Below the pieces are notes generated by a model. That model saw only the letters and a list, made by a program, of their open reading frames with translations. It did not search any database and was not told where the DNA came from. This document shows, piece after piece, positions 7,228 through 13,132 of a stretch of 20,707 bases of DNA. Each line of letters starts with the position of its first letter. The stretch's first letter is position 1. The translations under genes and the position numbers were made by a program. The DNA is taken from assembly GCA_035479015.1 (NCBI GenBank), contig DATIJC010000053.1, forward strand, positions 1 to 20,707, given 5' to 3'. This DNA comes from DATIJC01 sp035479015. GTDB taxonomy: Bacteria > Patescibacteriota > Microgenomatia > UBA1400 > UBA12028.

Positions 7228-7228
7228 T
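7223..7228 (+). promoter_or_regulatory. -10 box for the tRNA-Leu/Val/Phe cluster
   Basis: A perfect TATAAT lies 10 nt before the first base of tRNA-Leu(GAG) and overlaps the stop codon of the kinase-like gene. No good -35 hexamer stands 16-18 nt upstream. Confidence 0.5.
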
Positions 7229-7238
7229 TCCCTGTATT

Positions 7239-7320
7239 GCCCAGGTGGCGAAATTGGCAGACGCGCACGCTTGAGGTGCGTGTGGAGCAATCCTTGGAGG
7301 TTCAAGTCCTCTCCTGGGCA
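7239..7320 (+). tRNA. tRNA-Leu (anticodon GAG)
   Basis: 82 nt with the long variable arm typical of Leu. The acceptor GCCCAGG pairs with CCTGGGC, and the anticodon stem CACGC/GCGTG encloses TTGAGGT with anticodon GAG. The T loop is TTCAAGT, the discriminator is A, and no CCA is encoded. It is the first of three tRNAs on this strand. Confidence 0.95.
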
Positions 7321-7363
7321 CATAAATGAAGCGTCTGCTTAGATAAAAATAGCTGGGGTCACG

Positions 7364-7455
<92 letters not shown>

Positions 7456-7466
7456 CTGGAAAAATT

Positions 7467-7540
7467 GCCGAGATGGTCAACGCGGTTCAAGGCGCAGGTC
7501 TGAAAAACCTGAGACACAGGTCCGACTCCTGTTCTCGGCA
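7467..7540 (+). tRNA. tRNA-Phe (anticodon GAA), unusual D and T arms
   Basis: The acceptor GCCGAGA pairs with TCTCGGC, and the anticodon stem CAGGT/ACCTG encloses CTGAAAA with anticodon GAA. The T stem is ACAGG/CCTGT. Oddities: the T loop reads TCCGACT, so position 55 is C instead of the near-universal T. The D stem has only G-C, T-G and C-G pairs with an A-A mismatch, and position 15 appears to be C. The gene is still complete, and its 3' end is 8 nt before the next start codon. Confidence 0.82.
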
Positions 7541-7548
7541 CACCATAT

Positions 7549-8100
7549 ATGCTTCTGTTTGTCACCACCAATGACCTAAAATTTTCGATTGCAAAAAAAT
7601 CGCTAGCAAATACTGGGATTGAAATTTCCCAAAAGAAGCAAGAACTAGAGGAGCTCCAATCGGACGATCCAAAAATTATTGTCTCGCGCAAGGCACAACA
7701 TGCCTTTGAACTTTTTAAAACTCCTTTGATCGTACAGGACGACAGTTGGGAATATCCGGCCTTAAACGGTTTTCCTGGCCCGTATGCCCACTATATAAAT
7801 GATCACCTAACTGCACAGGATTTGATCCGTCTCATGGATGGAAAAAAGGATCGAACTGTGCGATTGCACAAACACGTCTGCTATATCGATCAATCCATGG
7901 AGAAAATCTTTACCGAAATTGTGCAAGGCATAATTTTAGAAAAACCTGAAGGTGAAGGTGTTCCAACCATTCAAATTGCATCTACTTCTAGTGACGGACA
8001 CTCGATTGCCTATCACATAAACCATGGAGGTTCGCCAAAGGATTGGAGCGAGCGGCCGATGTGGAACGAGTTTGCAGATTGGTATATAAATAGACAGTAA
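7549..8100 (+). CDS. HAM1/RdgB-family non-canonical purine NTP pyrophosphatase
   Basis: A 183-residue protein of the Maf/HAM1 fold, expected to hydrolyse ITP, dITP or XTP to the monophosphate and so keep damaged purines out of nucleic acids. The start MLLFVTTNDLKFSIAKK carries the family's T-x-N-x-x-K motif. DDSWEYPALNGFPGPYAHYIN (64-84) corresponds to the metal and substrate loop DDSGL...FPGxY. The C-terminal SHR substrate motif of RdgB is not visible; SSDGHSIAYH and SERPMWNEFADW take its place, so the substrate may differ. The ATG lies only 8 nt after tRNA-Phe with no room for a Shine-Dalgarno site. The N-terminus matches the family, so the start is right, and translation is probably from a tRNA-processed, near-leaderless mRNA. 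Confidence 0.85.
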   Translation: MLLFVTTNDLKFSIAKKSLANTGIEISQKKQELEELQSDDPKIIVSRKAQHAFELFKTPLIVQDDSWEYPALNGFPGPYAHYINDHLTAQDLIRLMDGKKDRTVRLHKHVCYIDQSMEKIFTEIVQGIILEKPEGEGVPTIQIASTSSDGHSIAYHINHGGSPKDWSERPMWNEFADWYINRQ

Positions 8101-8116
8101 TATTCTAGGAGAACAT

Positions 8117-8386
8117 ATGGATCCTAAAAATTTTGAAGAAACAGTTCGGAAGTTTGAAGCTAGAGGTCTTGGGGATCAGATTCGAGCCTACAACGAAACC
8201 AGAGGAAAGACAAAGAGTGTCACCGAAGACGATGTTATTGGGGAGATGGTTCGTGTTCAATTACCAGATATTATGAAGGCATGCGGCAACGATTATTCAA
8301 CCGCAGTGAGAGTGTTGGAGAGAATATCTGGCCTGTCACCACAGAAATTAGCTGCACTGTTGCTTCAACAGCCACCAAGAAAATAG
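8117..8386 (+). CDS. Hypothetical protein, 89 aa
   Basis: Not recognised. It starts 16 nt after the HAM1-like stop, with AGGAG at 8106-8110 before the ATG, so it is probably the last gene of that transcript. The protein is soluble and mostly helical (MDPKNFEETVRKFEARGLGDQIRAYNETRG). The segment DIMKACGNDYSTAVRVLERISGLSPQKLAALL could form a short helix-turn-helix-like bundle. No Cys motif or membrane segment is present. A link to nucleotide housekeeping is suggested only by position. It converges on the CofE-like gene, whose stop is 6 nt away. Confidence 0.65.
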   Translation: MDPKNFEETVRKFEARGLGDQIRAYNETRGKTKSVTEDDVIGEMVRVQLPDIMKACGNDYSTAVRVLERISGLSPQKLAALLLQQPPRK

Positions 8387-8392
8387 AGATAA

Positions 8393-9148
8393 CTACCTCA
8401 AAAAGCTTTTCTTCCCCTTTTGCCAAGGGACGCTATTAAGCAGCGCACCGAAGATGTCATCTTCTTTGGAGATACGAAGATCATCTAATTCTGTTTGTGT
8501 TGGGTCATTATCCACAAATTTTACAAACGGGACATCACTAACTACTGCAATCGGTGTCTGCTCACTTCCCTCTCCCATTGCGACGACGGCTCCAGCCGCA
8601 ATCCCCTCGGCCACGTTTGATTTAGTTACTTTGAGCTTACGACCGAAAATATCTTCAGTTCCGATGTAATTATTGACTGGCTGAAATCCGCTAAAGGCGA
8701 TGCATGTGCCTACAGTGCCCCAACGGAGCGGCTGGAGGTGACTGTCAGTCATGATGACTCCTAGTTCACTCAAATGAAATTTCCGACGAAGATATTTTCT
8801 GATTTCACTGACTGACTTTTGTAAATCTTTGGGCCAAAGAACCAAGTGTCCATCGCCATTTGACTCATCGATCCCGGCAGATGCGATCACAGTGCCTTGA
8901 TTTATGGATAGCATGACGCCGTATTGATTGAGTTCCCTTGGTAAGAAATATTCTGCTTCCTGTTTGGCCAATTCATCTCGATTTATACTATCTGTTGGGA
9001 CAGCTCGCCCTTCACACAATGAGATAATTTTGGAGGTGATCACTACTACCGATTTTTCTTGTAGATCTGTAATGTATCTATCCAGAATACTCGTAATTTT
9101 TTCTTGCCTTGCCCGTATTGGGTGGGTTTTGATGGGGGTTATGATCAT
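8393..9148 (-). CDS. CofE-like (F420-0:gamma-glutamyl ligase family) protein
   Basis: A 251-residue protein of the CofE family, whose founding members add gamma-linked glutamates to coenzyme F420-0 using GTP. Conserved blocks are visible: VVVITSKIISLCEGRAV, IASAGIDESNGDGHLVLWP, VIMTDSHLQPLRWGTVGTCIAFSGFQPVNN and TEDIFGRKLKVTKSNVAEGIAAGAVVAMGEG, followed by TPIAVVSDVPFV. No other F420 gene is in the window, and F420 is not generally expected in this kind of bacterium, so the true acceptor may be another small molecule. The ATG overlaps the stop of the upstream zinc-ribbon gene (ATGA), so translation is probably coupled. The family call is good; the substrate is unknown. Confidence 0.85.
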   Translation of the reverse strand: MIITPIKTHPIRARQEKITSILDRYITDLQEKSVVVITSKIISLCEGRAVPTDSINRDELAKQEAEYFLPRELNQYGVMLSINQGTVIASAGIDESNGDGHLVLWPKDLQKSVSEIRKYLRRKFHLSELGVIMTDSHLQPLRWGTVGTCIAFSGFQPVNNYIGTEDIFGRKLKVTKSNVAEGIAAGAVVAMGEGSEQTPIAVVSDVPFVKFVDNDPTQTELDDLRISKEDDIFGALLNSVPWQKGKKSFLR

Positions 9149-9912
9149 GTTTTACTCTTGTTTTTATCTGCAAATGGATTTAACTCTATTATTTTTTTTA
9201 GCGATTCGCTTCGTTCTGAGGGCTTCACATATATTTCCACCATAAGTTCGCTGTATGCCTTTATCAAGAATGTAAACTGTTCTGGAGTCCATGGTTCAAA
9301 ATCATAATCTTCATGTAGGTTTGTGCTCGTCATTCCTTGCACGTTTGACAGCGCATCTACATATTCTTCCGGCACCATCGGATATTTTTGCTTAAGATTT
9401 TTAATCTTATCTTCATAGCTTGCGCCAGATAGTTTTTCGTGTTTTAAGAATTTGTAGATAGCTCTTCGGAGGGCACCAGAAGCGCCTGTCATATATCCCA
9501 TATCCCTACAGCCTTCTGATTCGGAAATCAGTTCTCGAGCTACCTTAGGAATGCGATTGTCGATTACAAAAAAAGAAGTAGGCTTGTTGTAAAAGAAATA
9601 AGCATCAAGCTGCTCTACATCAAAACTTTTTTTAAGTTCTTCTTTGAGATTTTCGGGAGGGTGTCGGAAATATGGGCTACTATAGTTTGGCGAGAAGTCA
9701 AAGTACGACAGATGTAGTGATTTTTTGGTACAGCTCCCGCATTGAACAATATACCCAAAAACAATATTCTCTCGCGACCAGTTGAATTTAAGCTTGTCCA
9801 CTACAGTGTACGACACATGGCGTCGGTTGCAGAATGGACAATTGTAAATGTCATCACTGACGAAATATTTTTGGTCTTTGTAAGACTCGTCGAAGGATTC
9901 GGACTGGCTAAT
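9145..9912 (-). CDS. Zinc-ribbon, DUF4145-like protein (5' end uncertain)
   Basis: The reading frame is open from inside tRNA-Gly (GTG at 9984, ATG at 9954) to the stop at 9145. Near the N-terminus is CPFC-N26-CGSC, a zinc ribbon. The C-terminal part (TGASGALRRAIYKFLKHEKLSG..., LKQKYPMVPEEYVDALSNVQGMTSTNLHEDYDFEPWT, FLIKAYSELMVEIYV) resembles DUF4145-type domains. That is a suggestion, not a firm hit. Starts inside the tRNA would give a tRNA-encoded MRVRFPLAP, a known artefact. After the tRNA there is no in-frame ATG before the zinc ribbon, only ATT at 9912 with AAAGG upstream, which is the start used here. Start by rare codon, start within the tRNA, or 5' truncation all remain open. The stop overlaps the CofE-like start, so the two are coupled. 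Confidence 0.65.
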   Translation of the reverse strand: MSQSESFDESYKDQKYFVSDDIYNCPFCNRRHVSYTVVDKLKFNWSRENIVFGYIVQCGSCTKKSLHLSYFDFSPNYSSPYFRHPPENLKEELKKSFDVEQLDAYFFYNKPTSFFVIDNRIPKVARELISESEGCRDMGYMTGASGALRRAIYKFLKHEKLSGASYEDKIKNLKQKYPMVPEEYVDALSNVQGMTSTNLHEDYDFEPWTPEQFTFLIKAYSELMVEIYVKPSERSESLKKIIELNPFADKNKSKT

Positions 9913-9927
9913 GAAGGAAGACCTTTG

Positions 9928-9998
9928 AGGGGCTAGCGGGAATCGAACCCGCATTTCGTCCTTGGCAAGGACGTGTTCTACCACTGAACCATAGCCGC
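9928..9998 (-). tRNA. tRNA-Gly (anticodon GCC)
   Basis: 71-nt cloverleaf on the minus strand. The acceptor GCGGCTA pairs with TAGCCCC except for a C2-C71 mismatch. The D loop carries TTCAGTGGTAGAA, the anticodon stem CGTCC/GGACG encloses TTGCCAA with anticodon GCC, and the T arm is GCGGGTTCGATTCCCGC. The discriminator is T and no CCA is encoded. The zinc-ribbon gene follows directly on the same strand. Confidence 0.94.
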
Positions 9999-10044
9999 AA
10001 GTTGCTTTGCTATTTTACCATCAAAATCCACTACTTGTGTAGGT

Positions 10045-10050
10045 TATAAT
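10045..10050 (+). promoter_or_regulatory. -10 box for tRNA-Leu(CAG)
   Basis: A perfect TATAAT ends 9 nt before the tRNA. The 61-bp gap to the divergent tRNA-Gly has no convincing -35 hexamer for either direction, though TGTG upstream of the box may extend it. Confidence 0.5.
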
Positions 10051-10059
10051 AAAGATCTG

Positions 10060-10143
10060 GCCCGGATGGCGAAACTGGCAGACGCGCATGCTTCAGGAGC
10101 ATGTTCCCGCAAGGGAATGGAGGTTCAAGTCCTCTTCCGGGCA
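10060..10143 (+). tRNA. tRNA-Leu (anticodon CAG)
   Basis: 84 nt with a long variable arm (TTCCCGCAAGGGAA hairpin). The acceptor GCCCGGA pairs with TCCGGGC, and the anticodon stem CATGC/GCATG encloses TTCAGGA with anticodon CAG. The T loop is TTCAAGT, the discriminator is A, and no CCA is encoded. A protein gene starts 9 nt after its 3' end. Confidence 0.95.
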
Positions 10144-10152
10144 CTCAAAATT

Positions 10153-10572
10153 ATGAGCAAATCTGAAAAACCATCTATCGCGGCAATACCTAGAAGACTG
10201 GAATTAGAAGGTAGACCTGAACTGCAGGAATTTCCCTTAAATATTCTATTTAGTGCGTTTGCTTTCAAAGCGGTTCCCGTCCTTGCATCTGCGATTTACG
10301 AACCCGACTTGCAAAGTTTCCAAACTGCACATAGAGTGCAAAGTCTTGTCTATTACAATAAATATGACACAAACTGGTCTGTGAAAATCTCCAAGGGAGC
10401 ATTTGGCTGGAGAGGAAGAAAATTCGCTGGTAATAGGCAAGTGTTCTTCTTTGAAGGTAAAGAATGGAGAGAATTTTTTGCCACGATGACCTCCACTGGC
10501 CTAAGTGAAGGTGAAGCCTATGTTTCTGAGCCCATTGCAAACTTTCTTCCTGCAAATCGCCGAGATGACTAA
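10153..10572 (+). CDS. Hypothetical protein, 139 aa, directly behind tRNA-Leu
   Basis: Not recognised. The frame stays open back into tRNA-Leu, but the first ATG outside the tRNA is at 10153 (MSKSEKPSIAAIPRRLELEG), only 9 nt after the tRNA end and with no Shine-Dalgarno site. The protein is soluble and probably alpha/beta, with aromatic stretches (VYYNKYDTNWSVKISKGAFGWRG, QVFFFEGKEWREFFATM) and no Cys. The pattern suggests a small beta-rich binding domain, but I cannot name one. Expression from a processed tRNA-mRNA transcript is likely because the only visible promoter precedes the tRNA. The end overlaps the convergent 66-aa gene by 4 nt. Confidence 0.6.
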   Translation: MSKSEKPSIAAIPRRLELEGRPELQEFPLNILFSAFAFKAVPVLASAIYEPDLQSFQTAHRVQSLVYYNKYDTNWSVKISKGAFGWRGRKFAGNRQVFFFEGKEWREFFATMTSTGLSEGEAYVSEPIANFLPANRRDD

Positions 10573-10769
10573 CTCTTGCTTACCCGGTTTCCTTTTCTAA
10601 ACTCCTCAAGTACCTTTGGCATAGTTTCTCGCGCGATTCTGTCCCACTGAGGATCTAGCTTATCTTCTGGCTTAATTCTTGACAGGAGTTTTTTAACAAG
10701 AAGAAACAAAGAATAATAAAACCCTGAATTTTCGCTATCAGTAGTAATACGTTCTTTGTTATTTTTCAT
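10569..10769 (-). CDS. Hypothetical protein, 66 aa
   Basis: Not recognised. A small charged protein (MKNNKERITTDSENSGFYYS) with one hydrophobic stretch, FYYSLFLLVKKLLSRI. That stretch is too short for a confident membrane helix but could be an amphipathic anchor. The C-terminal half is basic and helical. No Shine-Dalgarno site precedes the ATG. Instead a perfect TATAAT (10781-10776) ends 6 nt before it, which would start transcription at or next to the ATG and make a leaderless mRNA. It is divergent from the nucleotidyltransferase gene at 10848. Small size keeps the coding call moderate. Confidence 0.5.
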   Translation of the reverse strand: MKNNKERITTDSENSGFYYSLFLLVKKLLSRIKPEDKLDPQWDRIARETMPKVLEEFRKGNRVSKS

Positions 10770-10775
10770 GTCTCA

Positions 10776-10836
10776 ATTATACCAATCTTTGCTACAATCC
10801 CCCGATGTGAATATTCCCGTATTCGATTCTTATAGT
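10776..10836. promoter_or_regulatory. Divergent -10 boxes with leaderless geometry
   Basis: On the minus strand TATAAT (10781-10776) lies 6 nt before the ATG at 10769. On the plus strand TATAGT (10831-10836) lies 11 nt before the ATG at 10848. Neither gene has a Shine-Dalgarno site, and -35 hexamers are poor for both. Confidence 0.45.
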
Positions 10837-10847
10837 AAGATGGTGAG

Positions 10848-11360
10848 ATGTCAGAAACACATGAGGGTGTAGAGTCAACGAGTTCGGTTTCACATCGCCT
10901 AATTTCCAAAAGTAGACAACTAGATGTCCCACCAGAACTAGAAGGACTTCGAGAGGAATTTGAGGCGATTTACAGCAAACTATCGGAGATCGCAGGCGAT
11001 TTTGTTGTGGAATATAAAAATGTGCTGCGCCCATTCGATTTAGATCCGGGTGAAGTTAGAATATATATGGTTGGGGGTAGAGTTCGAGGAACACCTCTCA
11101 AGATGGATAGTGACATTGATTTGATAATTGCTGTTTCAAACGTTCGTCAAACGCCTGGTAGCAGTTTGGTGGATGCCGGGAAATGGGGACCAATGGAGGC
11201 AATGGAATATAAGATAATTCTCATGCAAAGAGTACGGGAGAAGTTGGCTAAAATTTGCGCCTCATATCACGTCCAGGATCAATTCCATATTCTTAACTAC
11301 GGTTCAGAAATTCCAAAGGATGATGAAAGTGAAAATTTTCTTCTACTTGCAAAAGGTTGA
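10848..11360 (+). CDS. Nucleotidyltransferase-fold protein, 170 aa
   Basis: A 170-residue protein with the polymerase-beta nucleotidyltransferase signature. Residues 74-82 (MVGGRVRGT) are the Gly-rich G-G/S helix motif and 87-91 (DSDID) hold the two metal-binding Asp residues, in the order seen in MNT/KNTase-type minimal nucleotidyltransferases. About 60 helical, charged residues precede the domain, and a third catalytic acid is not obvious. Such domains add a nucleotide to small molecules, RNA or proteins; the target here is unknown. Transcription probably starts at or just before the ATG at 10848 (TATAGT 11 nt upstream). The S51-like gene follows after 3 nt, so the two are co-transcribed. 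The fold call is fairly safe. Confidence 0.78.
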   Translation: MSETHEGVESTSSVSHRLISKSRQLDVPPELEGLREEFEAIYSKLSEIAGDFVVEYKNVLRPFDLDPGEVRIYMVGGRVRGTPLKMDSDIDLIIAVSNVRQTPGSSLVDAGKWGPMEAMEYKIILMQRVREKLAKICASYHVQDQFHILNYGSEIPKDDESENFLLLAKG

Positions 11361-11363
11361 TAT

Positions 11364-12020
11364 ATGAAACTCCTCCTTACCTCCTCCGGCATCACCAATG
11401 AATCGATAAAGAAGGCACTGCAAAAACTACTGCACAAGCCATTTGAAGAAGCAAATTTGGCGTTTGTACCGACGGCGGCCAATGTGGAGCCAGGAGATAA
11501 AAGCTGGCTCATTGAAGACATAATAGGCTTACAAAAGTGTGGTTTCAAGCAAGTCGATATCGTTGATATCAGCGCAGTATCAAAAGATATCTGGCTTCCC
11601 CGCTTGCGTGAGGCGGACGTGATAGTCTTTAGTGGTGGGAATACTTATCATTTGATTCATGAAATGCGCCGGACTGGCTTGGTAGAAGTACTCAAAGATT
11701 TATTAAAAACCCGAGTATATGTCGGCATTAGCGCAGGGAGCATGGTTCCCAATACAAATCTCCTACTCACGACAAGTGCCAAACTCTATGAAGAGACGAG
11801 CGGTGAAGTAAAAGATGATTCGGGACTTAAATATGTGAAGTTCCATATCCGTCCTCACTTAAATTCACCGTCATTTCCCAATATCACTATTCCCTACTTG
11901 GAAAAGAAAGCAAAAGAAACGAACGAACCGATCTACGCAATCGATAATCAATCGGCCGTCGTGGTCGATGGAGACAAAATAGAAATAGTGTCCGAAGGGG
12001 TTTGGAAAAAGTTTAACTAA
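11364..12020 (+). CDS. Peptidase S51 (dipeptidase E) family protein
   Basis: A 218-residue class-I-glutamine-amidotransferase-like protein of the S51 family. The order of motifs is typical: MKLLLTSSGI start, LAFVPTAAN (32-40), VIVFSGGNTYHL (86-97) and YVGISAGSM (119-127). The nucleophile Ser is expected at 123 in G-x-S-A-G. PHLNSPSFPN, carrying the probable catalytic His, and AIDNQSAVVVDGDKIEIVSEGVW follow at the end. Members hydrolyse Asp-X dipeptides or, as cyanophycinases, cyanophycin; the substrate here is not certain. The protein lacks a signal peptide, so it acts in the cytoplasm. AAAAGG precedes the ATG, which is 3 nt after the nucleotidyltransferase stop. Confidence 0.88.
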   Translation: MKLLLTSSGITNESIKKALQKLLHKPFEEANLAFVPTAANVEPGDKSWLIEDIIGLQKCGFKQVDIVDISAVSKDIWLPRLREADVIVFSGGNTYHLIHEMRRTGLVEVLKDLLKTRVYVGISAGSMVPNTNLLLTTSAKLYEETSGEVKDDSGLKYVKFHIRPHLNSPSFPNITIPYLEKKAKETNEPIYAIDNQSAVVVDGDKIEIVSEGVWKKFN

Positions 12021-12044
12021 CTTCCTTCGGCAAGCTCAGGATCT
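12021..12044. repeat. REP-like element between S51 and CoA genes
   Basis: The reverse complement reads CCTGAGCTTGCCGAAGGAAG, the same CCTGAGC-N7-GAAGG pattern as at 7364-7386. It fills nearly all of the 30-nt gap before the next ATG, and an AGGA inside it is the only ribosome-site candidate for that gene. Confidence 0.35.
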
Positions 12045-12050
12045 AACGAT

Positions 12051-12995
12051 ATGCACTCACGCGTCGTATTAGGCGGAACTTTTGATCACTTTCATAAAGG
12101 GCACAAAGCCCTTCTCAATTTTGCGCTTTTAAAAAGTAAGACGATAGTAGTGGGCCTCACCAAAGACGTCATGCTATTTGAAAAAGAGTATTTGGAAAGT
12201 GTGGAGTCCTATGAGACGCGTGAGAAATCCCTTCATCAATTCATGAAGGAAATCGGCCGAGAAAATGATATTGAAATTGTTCCCATCACCGATGTATTTG
12301 GCACGACGCTGACCGACGCAACGCTTGAAGCAATTATTGCTACAGATTTAACCTTGCCTGGCGTAGAAAAAATTAATCAAGCACGAAAAGATAAAGGAAT
12401 GAATGAATTACCTGTATTCTTGTGCTCGATTGAAAATGACAATGACGGCATTGCAATCTCATCGACACGCATCCGGCAAGGACTCGTGAGTCGTGATGGT
12501 TTCTCATACATGTCGCTTTTCTCACAAGACTTGAAGTTGACTGACACGGCGCGTGAGGAATTGCACACACCAATTGGTGAAGTGCAATTACATTTCCCTA
12601 TGCAAGTTGTCCCGAAAAATTTAATTGCCATAGGCGATGTCGTAACGGATTCACTGCTTGTAAATAATTCTGATTTTTTGTGTGCATATGTAGACGGCAT
12701 GTCTCAAAGAAAGTCATTCCTACTCACTGACAATTATCCCGTAGTAGACCTCAAGCTTTCCAATCCACCAGGTACTATCAGTTTTTTGCTTGCCAGGCAT
12801 ATCGTACAAAATGCTGAAGTTTCAAGAAAAGCTGTTTTTAAAATTTCCGGTGAAGAAGATTTACTAGCTATCCCAGCAGCTCTCTTGTTACCTCTAGGTT
12901 TTTCTGTTGTCTACGGCAACGTCTATGGACAAGAAGGTGTGGTTTTGGTTACGATAACTGAAGAGTTAAAAGAATTTCTCCGAAAAATTCTATGA
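12051..12995 (+). CDS. Archaeal-type phosphopantetheine adenylyltransferase fused to GTP-dependent dephospho-CoA kinase (DUF359)
   Basis: A 314-residue two-domain protein. Residues 1-155 are an archaeal/eukaryotic-type PPAT: VVLGGTFDHFHKGHKALL (5-22) with the nucleotidyl-transfer HxGH motif, and ISSTRIRQG (136-144). Residues 186-314 match DUF359, the GTP-dependent dephospho-CoA kinase first characterised in Thermococcus: NLIAIGDVVTDSLL (190-203), AYVDG (212-216), NPPGTIS (238-244), GEEDLLAIPA (267-276) and YGQEGVVLVTITEE (292-305). Together they would convert 4'-phosphopantetheine to dephospho-CoA (ATP) and then to CoA (GTP), the last two steps of CoA synthesis. Bacteria usually use unrelated CoaD and CoaE. 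Translation starts with ATG at 12051, and only a weak AGGA precedes it. The stop overlaps the next start (ATGA). Confidence 0.87.
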   Translation: MHSRVVLGGTFDHFHKGHKALLNFALLKSKTIVVGLTKDVMLFEKEYLESVESYETREKSLHQFMKEIGRENDIEIVPITDVFGTTLTDATLEAIIATDLTLPGVEKINQARKDKGMNELPVFLCSIENDNDGIAISSTRIRQGLVSRDGFSYMSLFSQDLKLTDTAREELHTPIGEVQLHFPMQVVPKNLIAIGDVVTDSLLVNNSDFLCAYVDGMSQRKSFLLTDNYPVVDLKLSNPPGTISFLLARHIVQNAEVSRKAVFKISGEEDLLAIPAALLLPLGFSVVYGNVYGQEGVVLVTITEELKEFLRKIL

Positions 12996-13129
12996 TTGTC
13001 AAAAAGAAAGATGGCTACTACGTGTTGTCCAAAAAGACAAAACGAAACTTGGGTGGTCCGTACAAAAAGCGCGAAGAAGCGCTCAAGCGCCTACGTCAAG
13101 TAGAATATTATAAACATATGAAAGGATAG
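12992..13129 (+). CDS. Small basic protein, 45 aa, coupled to the CoA gene
   Basis: A 45-residue ORF whose ATG overlaps the TGA of the CoA-synthesis fusion (ATGA at 12992-12995), with the VOC gene starting 3 nt after its stop. The sequence begins MIVKKKDGYYVLSKKTKRNL, then LGGPYKKREEALKRLRQVEYYKH. The form V-x-S-K-K-T...G-G-P-Y-K...E-E-A-x-x-R-L-R-Q-V-E-Y is that of a small beta-hairpin plus helix seen, from memory, in phage and CPR small proteins. Tight spacing on both sides and a family-like pattern support it as real. About a third of residues are Lys or Arg, so nucleic-acid binding is possible but unproven. Confidence 0.72.
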   Translation: MIVKKKDGYYVLSKKTKRNLGGPYKKREEALKRLRQVEYYKHMKG

Positions 13130-13132
13130 ACT

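Noticed and set aside
9930..9984. GTG or ATG starts of the zinc-ribbon gene inside tRNA-Gly
   Set aside because: MRVRFPLAP is the well-known translation of a tRNA T arm, so these starts are unlikely, though not impossible.
9145..9998. Integrated element at the tRNA-Gly 3' end
   Set aside because: No integrase, no repeated tRNA 3' segment and no phage-like genes were found nearby.
10066..10152. Start of the 139-aa gene inside tRNA-Leu
   Set aside because: Those codons are the tRNA itself (MAKLADAHASG type); the first ATG outside it is at 10153.
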